Under the pieces are notes generated by a model. It made no database searches. It saw only the letters and a list, made by a program, of their open reading frames with translations, and was not told the origin of the DNA. Source: Begonia masoniana (Eukaryota > Streptophyta > Magnoliopsida > Cucurbitales > Begoniaceae). From it: a DNA stretch of 64,000 nt. A program made the translations under genes and the position numbers. The stretch is taken from contig CM039509.1 in NCBI GenBank assembly GCA_022432975.1, positions 47,427,184 through 47,491,183 of the forward strand. The letters run 5' to 3'. Below are positions 23,083-35,930 of the stretch, one piece after another (the first letter of the stretch is position 1; the number at the start of each line of letters is the position of its first letter).

Positions 23083-23638
23083 CTTTTTATGTTATTTTAA
23101 AATACTTGTATCAAATAGTAATTAGTGCTATTAAAATATAATAAATGTAATAAATTATAAATAATTAATTTATTAACAAATAATAAATCAACGTGATGTG
23201 ATGGTCACACGCCTAGATAAATTTCAATTTGATACGAACAATTATTAATTTATGCGAGGGATATATATAATTAAATTATGGATCACGGAAATACATGTAG
23301 GGATGCATATAGAAAAGGGCAAAAAGATAATTTCCTAAGAACAAAAGAGGCATGACAGACTCTACACGTCACCTGCCACGGTGTTTATGAGTGGGGTTAA
23401 TGATGTAATTCTCGGAAAAAAAGGATGGCATTTTTTTTTACTATTCGATAAATTTGGTGTTTGGAACTTCACAGAATCTGATTTTTTTAATAATATGAAA
23501 TTCAATCATAAAACAATAAATTTTTATATAGTTTAGATCATACAATACCAAATTAAATACATAAATCTAAACCGTAACAGTAGACCAATCCATTTTCTAC
23601 TAATTTTTTTCATCAACCAACCACTCTTCTTTGAAAAA

Positions 23639-24013
23639 TCAAGCTTTGAACATTGTTGCTCTCTTTTTCAACAAACTTAGTGGCAGCGGGAGTGCGCTCG
23701 GAGGAGGAGGAGCATGTGTAAAAGATGATTCGGAAAACCAAGTATTCACATAATTGGAATTGAGAATCCTATCTTGCTTTGTTGCATGATCTGTTAATAT
23801 CTTTGTGATGTTTTTACTCGACTTCAAATGATTTATCTTGTCTGGTGCATAAATTTCTCCGCGCTTTAGAATCCTTACCTTTCCCATGACAAGATTTCGG
23901 ACGATAACTTTCTCGACTAAAGGCTCTTTCTTCCGTCTATGTGGAGGTTGGTATCGAGACTTCGAGTTTCGTGCCATGGATTTGGATGCAAGAGGAATAG
24001 CTGCAATATCCAT
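23639..24013 (-). CDS. PNRC-motif protein copy 2
   Basis: A 124-residue single-exon frame starting MDIAAIPLASKSMARNSK. It has a lysine/arginine-rich N-terminus and a SSFTHAPPPPSALPLP segment at about 96-111 that matches the proline-rich PNRC-type motif, which in animal PNRC2 links decapping and nonsense-mediated decay factors. Plant proteins with this motif are mostly uncharacterised. The copies in units 1, 2, 4 and 5 are nearly identical, and two of the differences here (G-to-E before SSF, RATMFKA tail) look neutral. The parental single-copy locus is not in this window. Confidence 0.65.
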   Translation of the reverse strand: MDIAAIPLASKSMARNSKSRYQPPHRRKKEPLVEKVIVRNLVMGKVRILKRGEIYAPDKINHLKSSKNITKILTDHATKQDRILNSNYVNTWFSESSFTHAPPPPSALPLPLSLLKKRATMFKA

Positions 24014-24386
24014 AGTGAGACAGATAGAGAGAGATAGTGATAGTGCTGTGTTTTCGTTTATTTATAGATTTTCGTTCACCTTCTCCTACTCAAATTATTC
24101 TTCATTTTTAAATTTTTTGAATAACATGATTGAAATATTTCAAAATAAAATAGTTTATTTACAAATAAGTATAATTTATTTAAACAAGTCATTTAACACG
24201 ATCTTAAAGTTTGAATTTGGGTAAGAATATCTAAGAAAAAATAAACTTTTATAATTGTCAACTCTCTTAAAACATTAAAATCAATCTATTTTGATATATA
24301 AATTCATGAAATGGATTTGAATTGCATTAGTTTCTAATTTTGAAACCAAAACTAAAACCGATCCAGTTTTGAAACCGAACTCAAAG

Positions 24387-24431
24387 TGTAAAACCCGTCA
24401 AATTTTAGTAGTAAAAATTTGAATAAATTTT
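24387..24431. mobile_element. 5' fragment of LTR element at unit junction
   Basis: The first 45 bp of the element seen whole at 46013-46476 (TGTAAAACCCGTC start, preceded by CAAAG). It is cut at the junction with unit 3, where Asterix intron sequence (GTCCACTCATTACAG) begins. It shows that the insertion predates the split of units 2 and 5. Confidence 0.75.
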
Positions 24432-25083
24432 TGTCCACTCATTACAGTACTCTATAGCATTCATATCAAATTTAATGTTCTACAATCAAAAAATCCTAAA
24501 CTAGCTGCCGACATTCCGAGCAATCACTATATTTATACTTAGCATAATGGTATATAATAGCAAGCCTCAAAAAGAACACTCTTAGACATCGCTAGACGAA
24601 ACTATGTTCACAACAACGTATAACAATCTAAAAGCGTGTTCACGAGAATATCCGACTCACCCACTTCTACTAATCATGGTCATGCAAACTGAAATTGGTT
24701 GATTTAGGCAAGTCGTTTTATGTTCTGAATGGAGAAGATTGCATAGACAGCTCAGCTTAATTAGGTGAATAAATTCTTCAACAGCTTTAGCGTAATGAAA
24801 ACAAAACACTATTAGAAAGTCCACCTCTTCTCTCAAATTATTATTACACCAAACTATAATACAAAAACTCAACGGCTCATATACACCATTTAAAAATCAT
24901 TCATGTCATAAAAATCCATCACCCGATCGATCATATTTCTAGATTTGTCTTTCAAATTTTATCATCTCGCTCCAGACACAGCCAGTGATAAATTTAATCA
25001 ACCATACGATTGCGAATTAAAATGATTGGGAGAAAACTCAAACGTAACACATAAATCAGCGTATAAAACTGAAACTCACTCAC

Positions 25084-25410
25084 ATCATAGCCATAGAGAT
25101 CTGTTTGAGATCGTTTTCCAAGTTCTTCATGTTGGTCAGCGATTGAGCGCAGAAAATGATGGCCAACCACGAGCTCAACTTGTACTGCCGAATTACAACA
25201 ACGCAAGAAAAATCAACGCAACGCATACGAAAGAAAGCAAAACAGTAATTAGCTGATGAATTTGCTAACCCTGAACATGACACCAGCTATGCCGAAAACG
25301 ACGGCGATGAATCCAGAGTAGTCCACCGGAAGATCCTGCGGGTTAACCGTCTGAGCAACGAAGGGCTTCGCCGCCGACGGCAGACGCGGATCGTTCGTCT
25401 GCGTTGACAT
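25084..25410 (-). pseudogene. Asterix copy 3, exons 1-2 only
   Basis: Exon 1 (25270-25410) and exon 2 (25084-25184) are open and almost identical to the complete gene; D23N is the visible change in exon 1. Intron 2 is cut at about 24431 by the unit junction and no exon 3 follows, so the last membrane segment is missing. Intron sequence is closer to the complete gene (47557-48905) than to copies 1 and 4. Confidence 0.85.
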
Positions 25411-25505
25411 CTCTCTGCACCGCGTGATCCAGCAATAATTTTATTTGGAACCTATATTTACAAGGTTTGAGATTAAAAATAAATTGAATTTAATAATATT
25501 ATTTT

Positions 25506-25789
25506 GGGCTTTTTTTTTTTTAATTTAAACATCAAAGATTAGATTCTTTTAAAAAAAAATACCTCAAAATTTACTATTCATAGAAAAAAACTTCAAAGTA
25601 TAGAAAATAGGCATAATTAGACCGGCTGGCCTCCCCGCGGAGGCCGGTACCCAGTCTGGACCATAAGGTTCAAATTGCCTATTTCCAATACTTTGAATTT
25701 TTTTTCGATGAATAGTAAATTTTGAGATTTTTGTTTTTTAAAAAACCAAAACTTTTGGGTTTAAATTTAAAAAAAAAATCTATTTTGTT
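25506..25789. mobile_element. Foldback element, copy 2
   Basis: Same hairpin element and same position upstream of Asterix as at 3954-4238. Confidence 0.75.
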
Positions 25790-26093
25790 TAAAATGCAGA
25801 AAAAATAATAAATCCACAACCCTTCACAAATTTGAGATTTATATTTGTTATACTAATCAATCAATTAGATTATAAGATTAAAATATATAACCAATATTGT
25901 TTTAATATTATTGATGCCACAAAAATGAGAAAGACTAATTGCAATTTATATCTTACATTTGAAATTATTTTCAGATTAGTTCCGAGCCGGGACCGGAACC
26001 GGACCGATACCTTTGGGACTTTTTCCCCGGTTCCGAAACCGGCCTTGGGAGGGCCTTGGGAGGGACCGGTTCAGTAACGGTTCCTCCCACCAA

Positions 26094-27062
26094 AATTCTA
26101 ATTGTTTTTTTAATTCAAAAATGATAATTTTTTAACATACAAACTAAATTAATCAACCTAAATTTAGCAACATAAACTAAACACATTATAAACAACAGCC
26201 AACAGGGAGCAACAAATAACATGCAAAAATTTAACTATAAACACATTATTAACGCTGTTGTTAGGGAGGAAACAGATTTCATGGTAATCGTCCTCTTAAG
26301 ACCTATCTACAATTTCGGATTATGTAGGGACCTGAAAATTGAAATTGCAGATAACAAAACTATTCATCGACGAAATGGGTTTGTAAATCATCATCATCAT
26401 TCATGAAATGTAATGTATTAAACAGTATTGAAATAACAAACGCATTTAGCACTGCACATAAATTACACATACAGTGCAAGCAGCGGGGGGCTGAGGGCGA
26501 GCTGCGAGCGACACTGAGCAGGCGTCCAGGCAAGGCCGAGGCTAGTCTGAATCCGGAAGGGAACTTCGATCGAAGTTGGAACTGGAAGCGTGGAACCGAT
26601 TTCTGAAGTGCAGAAGAGAGAAGCCTCAAGCCCTAGTTTTAAATTTTAATTTCATAACATAAAGACTAAAAAATCCTAAATAAAAAACATGCTTTCTAAA
26701 CAACATAAAAAGAAAACACTCGCATAACACAAAGAATAACCGGAATTCATGAGCAAAATAAACAATAAGAATAAGGAAACGAGAAGAGCTTATGGAATTT
26801 AAGAAAAAAAATTACAGATCGCTCTGATCTCCACCTCAATTCCCAAGAACGCACAGATCCATCAAAGAAATTCCTGCCGTCACTGGATTCTCGAAGAAGT
26901 TTGTGATTTGTAGGACGCCGTTACGACGCCGTGAGGACACATTCTGTAAATTAAATATATATATTTTTAAAAGGGACAAAATTGGTGCGAAGAAAACTCA
27001 CGAGCATGATTCTTCAGATCTGGCCGGGAGGTGTTCGAATCGCTGCGGTTCTGACTTCTGCA
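26094..27062. other. Unassigned segment between broken unit and gag
   Basis: The unit sequence stops after CCTCCCACCAA, and until 27062 nothing matches the rest of the window. On the minus strand there is a gene-like start at about 27063 (MQKSEPQRFEHLP) followed by a GTGAGT donor-like site near 26999 and a possible exon at about 26880-26945. A second minus-strand frame at 26360-26629 starts MRLLSSALQKSVPRFQF. These could be fragments of captured host exons. I cannot name them. Confidence 0.4.
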
Positions 27063-28080
27063 TGGTGTCTTCGTCTTCCATCATAACAAAGACTTGGGGC
27101 ATTACTCTTGTTCGGTTTGGATCGGGTGGCATGGGGCAGTCTCTGACTACATGTCCGACCTTGTCACATCTAAAACAGCGGCCAGAAAGTAACTTGCATT
27201 CGCCCGGATGGTTCTTCTGACAGGTGGGGCATTGAGGGGCTATTGGTCGTTTTCCTCTTTCCTGATCATCATTTGGATTGAAGGGTCTCTTTATACCTTG
27301 TTGTTGTTGTGGCCCCCTGTTCTGTTGCGGCTGCCATCCTTTGTTCTGACGTGGCGGCGGCTGAGTTTCCTTCATGAATTTTCTTGGCTGCTCACGCTGT
27401 GCATATGCTGTCATTTCTGCCTCTTCCAGCTCCAAGGCCTTAGCCGTTACTTCACCATAAGGTACATTGTGTATCCCAGCAGTCTTTACTTTCATGTACA
27501 AACTCGGCTTCAGTCCTTAAACAAATTGGTAAATCCTGTCCTCATCATCCTCAATCATTCGGGGAGCAAACCGTGATAAACCATCAAATTTGCATATGTA
27601 ATCCGTCACAGAGCCAGTTTGTCGCAGATTTATGAACTCATTCTTCTTGTTGGCCCGAACAGTCCTATTGAAATACTTGTCAAAGAAGGCAGTCTTAAAC
27701 ATTTCCCAGGTCATAGCTCCGGCATTAGCGGTGTTCTGGATTGAATCTCACCAATGCCTTGCACTCAATTCCAAATGAAAGACAGCATATGTGACCTTAT
27801 CTCCTTCATAAACCTTTGCGTACTTAAACATGTCTTCTATCTTCCGAACCCACTCCTCAGCATAAATAGGATCTGAAACATGTCCATTAAACACCGGGGG
27901 TCGAAGCCGGTGGAAACGCTCACCCCCATGATCATGAGTTGCATTAGTACTGGAGTTGCCTTGTTCCTCTCTAGCAGTCATCAGCTGTTCGATCTGGCGA
28001 GATTGGCGCATGACCAACTCTGTCAACTGAGCAATGACATTGCTATCCTCATTGGTCACTCTCTGCTGACCTCTAACCAT
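27063..28080 (-). pseudogene. Ty3 gag remnant
   Basis: Gag of a minus-strand LTR retrotransposon, starting with MVRGQQRVTNEDSN at 28080. It includes a gag core (WVRKIEDMFKYAKV) and a CCHC knuckle (CFRCDKVGHVVRDCP). Breaks occur at about 27748 and 27517, and the sequence ends abruptly after VMMEDEDT, before the protease. No pol is left. Its LTR is 30961-33554. A solo LTR has inserted 20 bp upstream of the gag start. Confidence 0.88.
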
Positions 28081-28100
28081 TTTGGGATTCCTAGACAAAT

Positions 28101-30812
28101 TGTAATATCCGGCTTGTACGGATTACGGATATAATATATTATATTGTTATTTTATTATATAATGGCATTTTTGGTAAATATGTCAAATCAGGTCCGTTTC
28201 ACAAAAAGAAAGCGTCATTACGATCCTAACGATTTATAGGAATTTTAGGGAGATTATGGGAATTTTCGGAGATTAAACACTATATTTCGAGTAATTACAT
28301 CTATCGTAACATAAAAGACGTTTTAGTAAAAATAGTAAACGGGGTCCGAATTGCGAACGGACAGTTTTAATAAATCCTAAATAATAAGTTGGACTTATTG
28401 GTGAAGTAAGGAAGTTTGGAGAAACCGAATAGCTAGACGATTAATGAACCGAATGACAAAATTTATATAAAGATCAAAGAAGGGCGTTTTAGTAATTCTC
28501 CAAACCAATATTATAAACTAACCTAATTTCTCTTCTCTCCTCACTTCTCCTCTTTTCTCCTCTGCCTGCGCCAAGTTCCAGAGAGCAAAGCCCTCGGCCG
28601 CCGACGATCTCTTCCGTCCGAACTCCGATTCGACCTCCGTTCGTTCCGTTTTCTTCACGTTTATTCCTCCAATCGACGTTCTAGGTATGTCTCTATAGTT
28701 CTAGAGCGTTAGATTTCGAGTTTCGTAACGTTTAAATAATTAGGGTTTCGATAGTTTTTCGTTAAAAACGTGAATTAGAGTTCGTAATTAATAGGTTAGC
28801 CGTGATTAAGTGTATATTGCACGTATTTGACGTTATTGGACGAGGTTAAATCAATTGGTGAAAAAGTTAAAAATTGGTTAATTTTCGGGTTTTAGGGCAA
28901 AACTCGTAATTTGGATTTTTAGGTGCCGGGCGTAAAATGCTCGATAGAATAGTTCAATGGATTGGGTTAAAGCGTTAGGAAATTGTCTTAGTTAAGGTTT
29001 TGATAATTGGACGTTTATTAGCTTAAATTGATTTTAACGGCATATTGTGCTTTGCCTCAGACAAACAACGCTCGTGGACGGAGTTTGAGCTACTTTGGAC
29101 ACGAGGTAAGTTCTCGTGATCTTTTATGGCCGATTGGCCTACACCGTACGTCGTGGTCTTCTCGAGGAACTTGGTGATGTTTTGTTTAATCGCTCTGGTT
29201 GGGTAGTTAAGTTATATGTGTATAGGTTGATTGTTGAGTTTTGATGGTATGTTCTGTCTATATGTGTATAGGTTGATTGTGGAGTTTTGATGGTATGCTT
29301 TGTCTATATGATTACTGTCTGATATGAATTGTTCATGCATCATTCTGTACGTGTTTTTAAGCAAAGTAATGGACCTAATTAATCTACGTAATCTGTTATC
29401 TGGTCACGGCGAGGTGGGTTTAGACCTCGGTGACAATCTGTCTGCGACCTAATCAAAAAGTAAAATGAACCAACGAAAAGAATCTACGTAATCTGTTATC
29501 TGGTCACGGAGAGGCTTGGTAGACCTCAGTGATAATCTGTCTGCGACGTAAAGAATCTGAATCTGTAATCTGAATCTGTATCTGTATCTGCATGTTTTCT
29601 GAATTGCATACGCATAGCACGCATTGCATTTACGTAGAGCTTACTGAGATTTAATTATCTCATAGGTGTCTGTATGGTGTAGGTGAGGACGAGATCCCTC
29701 CACCTGAGGAGTGACGCAGTTGACGGAGGATGGCTCGCGTGGGTGTGCTGGCGCAGTCGAGGCTTCACCGACCCGTGGGGATAGTATGTATAGCTTCTGA
29801 GGGTCTTTTGGGACGTTTTAGGATGTTTGGTTCTGGTAGATGTTAGGTTTACATATCGATGTTTTTAAGGTTTTATAAACTGATTTGTAAAACGTTTAGT
29901 TTAATCTGTTATTTGAACGTTATAGAAATGTTTTTAATGGTTTTGGGATTGATACGGTTATGCTCGGTTTTCAGAGCTATCCACGCAGTTGGATTTCGCA
30001 AAGTCCGCTGTAAGTTTGTTGAGTATAGAATACGTTTTTAGTTAAGTTTGAGTTATAGGTTAATCAGGTTTATTGAGGAGAAAGTGGTGGGAATAGATGA
30101 GTTTACTCTCTGGAATCGGATTCCAGAGAGGTTGAAACATGAAGTGTTGCTCTCTGGAATTCGGATTTCCAGAGAGAAATTGTAAAACAGAAAACACAGA
30201 GAGCAAAGAAAGGAGAAGGGAACGATCGCTGCGTGGTGATCGCTGCAAGTGTGCAGCGATCGATCTCTGCAATTGTAAAACAGAAAACACAGAGAGCAAA
30301 GAAAGGAGAAGGGAACGATCGCTGCGTGGTGATCGCTGCAAGTGTGCAGCGATCGATCTCTGCAGCAATGCAGAGATCGATCGCTGATCACTGCATTGCG
30401 CGCTGCAGCAATGCAGAGATCGATCGCTGATCGCTGCATTGCACGATGTAGCAATGCAGCGATCGATCTCTGCAAAGCTGCAGAGATCGATCGCTGGTCT
30501 CTGCAGCATGTGCAGCGATCAGTCGCTGCATGCTGCAGCGACTGATCGCTGTCCCCTTGATTTTGGGTTTGGACATTTCTGTCCTCCCGATTTCTGTTTT
30601 ATTTTAAATGATTTTTATTAAATGTTTTCATAGTTTTATTAATTTGTTTTAAGTTATTTAAATGGTTTAAAGCTAGATTTCAATTCCGATTTCGATTCTG
30701 GTTTCGATTTCGGATTAGGTTCCGCTTAGAGTCTATTTAAAGTATAAGGGCAAAAAAAAAAAAAAAAAAAAATATGTACAGGAAAAATGGGTACAGTATC
30801 TGGGTCGTTACA
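28101..30812 (+). mobile_element. Solo LTR nested in gag leader
   Basis: A 2,712-bp segment beginning TGTAATATCCGG and ending GGTCGTTACA with target duplication CAAAT (28096-28100 and 30813-30817). It has a TATA-like TTTATATAAAG at about 28463, CT-rich leader, donor-like site at 28685, mini-exon-like 29061-29105, hairpin 29645-29662 and acceptor-like TGTAG ending at 29682. Its 3' part holds a duplication and hairpin cluster. Confidence 0.92.
30176..30552. repeat. Hairpin cluster and 80-bp duplication in LTR
   Basis: A segment of about 80 bp (ATTGTAAAACAGAAAACAC ... GCGATCGATCTCTGCA) occurs twice in tandem. It is followed by three near-perfect 18-bp stems: 30347-30364/30369-30386, 30457-30474/30479-30496 and 30513-30530/30534-30551, with 3-4 nt loops. 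The overlapping frames on both strands in 30053-30621 are by-products. Confidence 0.85.
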
Positions 30813-30960
30813 CAAATAATTATAAATACATCTTAACTTAGTGACATTTACTGAAATCATAAACACTTACAGTTGCTGGAGTGTGCTCATGTGACAGTCA
30901 GTGCTGGAAGGCAGTCTGCAGAATCGGTTTTAGAACCCGGTTTTACTTTGATACCATAAT
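30813..30960 (-). other. Retroelement leader with primer binding site
   Basis: On the minus strand, directly after the LTR end, is ATTATGGTATCAAAGT (about 30945-30960), an initiator tRNA-Met-type primer site with changes. The rest links to gag at 28080 across the nested solo LTR. Confidence 0.8.
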
Positions 30961-33554
30961 TGTAACGACCCCAGAGGGATCGTCGCGTAATCCATATTTT
31001 TCTTAATCATTTAATTCTTATAACTCACATTCTACTCATTTTCGGTAATATATTTTTTTTTTAACATAACTTAACTCCAAATGTCGTACATAATTCGCTA
31101 GGCATCTTTCGGCAAAGGAATACTTTACGCATCTGCCGACGAGCAGTGCAATGTGTGTCGGCTGGTGAAGGGAAGCTTAAACCTTTAGACTGCACCTGCC
31201 GATTGAGAAATAAAACCACATCTACCGGTCGCTAGACGACAAAACTATGTTTATATCATCCGGTAAAGAGACTCTTTAGATCATCCGGTGAAATAAGGGG
31301 ACATCATCCGGTAATCATGTGCTTCTCACGTGAACAATTAAAACATGACCCGGTCACTAGACGACAAATAACATCCTCATCATCCGGTAACTTTATTACA
31401 CTACATCTGCCGATCACTAGATGACAAAATAACACACTCATCATCCGATGACTTAAACACTCTACATCTGCCGATCGCTAGACGACAGAATAGTACTTAC
31501 GTCTTCCGATGGCTTAAACACTCTACATCTACCGGCCACTGGGCGATGAAATAACACTTACATCATCCGGTACCCTAAATACTCTACATCTGCCGATCGC
31601 TAGACGACAAAATAGCACGTTCGTCATCCGATGGCTTAAACACTCTACATCTACCGGCCACTGGGCGATGAAATAACACTTACATCATCCGGTAACCTAA
31701 ATACTCTACATCTGCCGATCGCTAGATGACAAAATAGTACGTTCGTCATCCGATAGCTTAAACACTCTACATCTGCCGATGACGTCAGCCGGATGATTGC
31801 CTTATCCAGCTTCTATCGCACGGCAGAAAACACTATAATCATCAACAACTTCATCTAATAGAAATTACCACAACTCACCCGAATCATAACTTAATAACCA
31901 TAAACTTCAATAAGTAAGAATTATAAACTCATCCAAAATACGGATAGCGGAAGGCTTAAGCAAAACAAACCGTTCAATAATCTTTTAAATCTTCATCAGA
32001 CTCCTTAGTCTAATCATCCAAATTTAGATCTCATGGTTCTAAGAAATTCTATTCTACTTAGATATCTGTTTATCATAAACTTCACTGACATACTATGAGC
32101 ATAACCAGGGGTCTTAGTCGCCTGCCCAGCCTTGCACTGTCATACTGAGCATCCTCCAGCAACCAACTTTAAACATTATCTCTGGACTGGGAATCCTCAC
32201 CTGTTAGCTCTTCACCTACATCATAAGGTTTAACTATAAGCCTAATACTTAGTAAGGAATGCAACACTAACATGGATGCATGAATGTATAATTTGGGAAA
32301 TCACATGCTCATGAGTCTTTTCTTGTTCATATCTTTACTCGTAATCATCATTCATAGTCATGGATCATATTCATCATTCATAGTCATTGATCATATTCAT
32401 CATTCATAGTCATTGATCATATTCTTCGTTTATAGTTGTGTGGATCAAGAGAGGATTTGTGCTGGTAAAGAGGGTTTGACAGTGAGAGTGCACATAGTTC
32501 CCTTACGGGTCGTATCATGGTCCTTCTTTTCGACAGTGACATACGCCAAACTGCCCACAACCCTCTCTTAATTCATGTTGCATAAGTTTTATATTTTTAT
32601 CTTGTTCATGCGATGACATGCTCTCAAAACATTTCCATATGCATAAAACATTCATTATGCATGGACATGAAAATTCTTAAATCATCAAGCTACAGAACTG
32701 AGTACCATTCGACATGAAACCTTACCATTGAACTAATCATCAGCATAAATTTTAGACAGTAACATAAGGGAAGCCTCTAATCATCATATGAGTTTCTACC
32801 TAGCATCCTTTGATGTAGGGTCCTAATGACCGAGAAACCTACACATTCACTTACTTGGTCTCCTTAGCAATTTGAGCTCCTTTCTCTTCAAACTTCTTCA
32901 CCTAAAACATTTACATTGCAGTAGTTAAAACAAAATCATATTAGTTCTAATCACAAGTCATCCTAGGATCTAATAGCTATAGTTACTCCCGAATCCTTAG
33001 TATAGTTCTCTGTGCAGTTTGAAATCCAAAACCCAGAACAGACAGATTCGATAAGCGATATCTCAGGGTTGTGTGCTAAATGTCCAAAATCGATTCGGAA
33101 TGACATTACTACATTCAGGTTTTAAATATCCTTACTAATACTCGGCCATTGAAGAATTCAGAACCTCAACATATAGCTGAAACAGAGGTTAACGACTGAA
33201 AGATAGCTACATTGTCAAACTCGTATCTCGAGCACAAAGTAGCCGAGAAGCAGCAAGGAAACCGATCGTCGAAGGAGGGATTTCCAACTGACAAAGAGGG
33301 AGAGCTTGGGAAAGAAGAAATCGCCGGGAATTGGGGATGTCGGCTACAGTGGTTTAAATGAGGTTTGAATCCTTTCCTTTTTTCTTTAAATACTGGCCTC
33401 AATCCTCCATTATTACAACTTTGCCACTCAACCTAGTTTAGAACCACATGTAATTAATTAAGCTTGGCATAAAACCCTAAACCGTGAAGATTGAATATTC
33501 GTGACCGTTAATACAGTTTAGGAAGTCACCTGATTGAAGTTGTCGGGTGTTACA
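30961..33554 (-). mobile_element. 5' LTR of minus-strand Ty3 element
   Basis: A 2,594-bp LTR nearly identical to the solo LTR at 513-3103. It is followed on the right by ATCCA, then TCTCACCC, the same Asterix intron position as in unit 1 (ATCCG there). The left partner LTR is missing; gag ends at 27063. Degenerate 62-bp repeats at about 31215-31785. Confidence 0.92.
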
Positions 33555-33982
33555 ATCCATCTCACCCACTTCTACTAATCATGGTCATGCAAACTGAAAT
33601 TGGTTGATTTAGGCAAGTCGTTTTATGTTCTAAATGGAGAAGATTGCATAGACAGCTCAGCTTCATTAGGTGAATAAATTTTTCAACAGCTTTAGCGTAA
33701 TGAAAACCAAACACTATTAGAAAGCCCAACCTCTTCTCTCAAATTACACCAAACTATAATACAAAAACTCAACGGCTCATATACACCATTAAAAATCATT
33801 CATGTCATAAAAATCCATCACCCGATCGATCATATTTCTAGCTTTGTCTTTCAAATTTTATCATCTCACTCCAAATACAGCCAGTGATAAATTTAATCAA
33901 CCATACGATTGCGAATTACAATGATTGGGAGAAAACTCAAAAGTAACACATAAATCAGCGTACAAAACTAAAACTCACTCAC

Positions 33983-34309
33983 ATCATAGCCATAGAGATC
34001 TGTTTGAGATAGTTTTCCAAGTTCTTCATGTTGGTCAGCGATTGAGCGCAGAAAATGATGGCCAACCACGAGCTCAACTTGTACTGCCGAATTACAACCA
34101 CGCAAGAAAAATCAACGCAACGCATACGAAAGAAAACAAAACAGTAATTAGCTGATGAATTTGCTAACCCTGAACATGACACCAGCTATGCCGAAAACGA
34201 CGGCGATGAATCCAGAGTAGTCCACCGGAAGATCCTGCGGATCTACCGTCTGAGCAACGAAGGGCTTCGCCGCCGACGGCAGACGCAGATCGTTCGTCTG
34301 CGTTCACAT
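33983..34309 (-). pseudogene. Asterix copy 4, stop at codon 2
   Basis: Exon 1 (34169-34309) begins ATG TGA, because the serine codon TCA has become TGA; no other Met precedes the first membrane segment. Exon 2 (33983-34083) is open and carries D72Y, shared with copy 1. Intron 2 is cut by the LTR at 33554 and exon 3 is missing. Non-functional. Confidence 0.9.
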
Positions 34310-34404
34310 CTCTCTGCACCGCGTGATCCAGCAATAATTTTATTTGGAACCTATATTTACAAGGTTTGAGATTAAAAATAAATTGAATTTAATAATATTA
34401 TTTT

Positions 34405-34681
34405 GCGCTTTTTTTTTTAATTTAAACAACAAAGATTAGATTCTTTTAAAAAAAAAATACCTCAAAATTTACTATTCATAGAAAAAAAACTTCAAAGTAT
34501 AGAAAATAGGCATAATTAGACCGGCTGGCCTCCCCGCGGAGGCCGGTACCCAGTCCGGACCATAAGGATCAAATTGCCTATTTCCAATACTTTGAATTTT
34601 TTTTCGATGAATAGAAAATTTTGAGATTTTTGTTTTTTAAAAAACCAAAACTTTTGAGTTTAAATTAAAAAAACTATTTTG
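34405..34681. mobile_element. Foldback element, copy 3
   Basis: Same hairpin element as at 3954-4238, slightly shorter in the right arm. Confidence 0.75.
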
Positions 34682-34969
34682 TTTAAAATGCAGAAAAAAT
34701 AATAAATCCACAACCCTTGACAAATTTGAGATTTATATTTGTTATACCAATCAATCAATTAGATTATAAGATTAAAATATATAACCAATAGTGTTTTAAT
34801 ATTATTGATGCCACAAAAATGAGAAAGACTAATTGCAATTTATATCTTACATTTGAAATTATTTTCAGATTAGTTCCGAGCCGAGACCGGAACCGGACCG
34901 ATACCTTTGGGACTTTTTCCCCGGTTCCGAAACCGGCCTTGGGAGGGACCGGTTCGGTAACGGTTCCTC

Positions 34970-35335
34970 CCACCAAATTCATTTTGCGTTCAAGTTTTCA
35001 TTTATTCCCTCACTTTCTCGCATTTTTTAAGAGAGAGGGATAACTGTTTGGCTACTGGCAAAAAAAGAGAAAAGTGGTAGAGAGTCTGTCATCTGCGTGT
35101 CGTGCCACGTGGCTCTAACCAGGAAGAAAATTGGTTCTGTGCACAACACATAACTTTAGAAACCGATTTCATCGGTTCGGTTCAGTTTCTATCGGTTTTG
35201 ACCGATCTAAACCGAAAATTGAACGAATCATTTTTTATTTTTGCAATTTAGAACTGAAGTTCAGTTTCATTATACTCAAAACCGACCCGATCCAAATCGA
35301 TTTCACCAGTCCCGGTTCGATTTTGTACATCCATA
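34970..35335. mobile_element. hAT-like element remnant (unit 4)
   Basis: Right part of the hAT-like element, ending TACATCCATA before CTTTTTAT. The left part is absent and replaced by the CCGG-rich block, as in unit 1. Confidence 0.65.
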
Positions 35336-35930
35336 CTTTTTATGTTATTTTAAAATAATTGTATCAAATAGTAATTACTGCTATTAAAGTATAATAAATG
35401 TAATAAATTATAAATAATTAATTTATTAACAAATAATGAAAATGTACTCTTTTATAAATTTACACATGATATTAAATGAACGTGGTGTGTGATGGTCACA
35501 CGCCTAGATAAATTTCAATTTTATATGAACAATTATTAATTTACGCGAGGGATATATATAATTAAATTATGGATCACGGAAATACATGTAGGATAAAAAA
35601 AGGTCAAAAAGGTAATTTCACTAGAAAGAACAAAAGAGATATGACACGTGGCATGACAGACTCTACAAGTTACCTTTATGAGTGGGGTTAATGATGTAAT
35701 TCTCGAAAAAAAGGATGGCATTTGTTTTTGACTATTTGATAAATTTGGTGTTTGGAATTTTACTAATCTGATTTTTTTTAATAATATGAAATTCAATCAT
35801 AAAACAATAAATTTTTATATAGTTTAGATCATACAATACCAAATTAAATACATAAATCTAAACCGTAACAATAGACCAATCCATTTTCTACTAATTTTTT
35901 TCATCAAACCAACCACTCTTCTTTGAAAAA

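Noticed and set aside
30053..30621. Several overlapping frames on both strands (RSIAALL, QRSISA types)
   Set aside because: Generated by the palindromic hairpin cluster; inverted repeats give similar frames on both strands.
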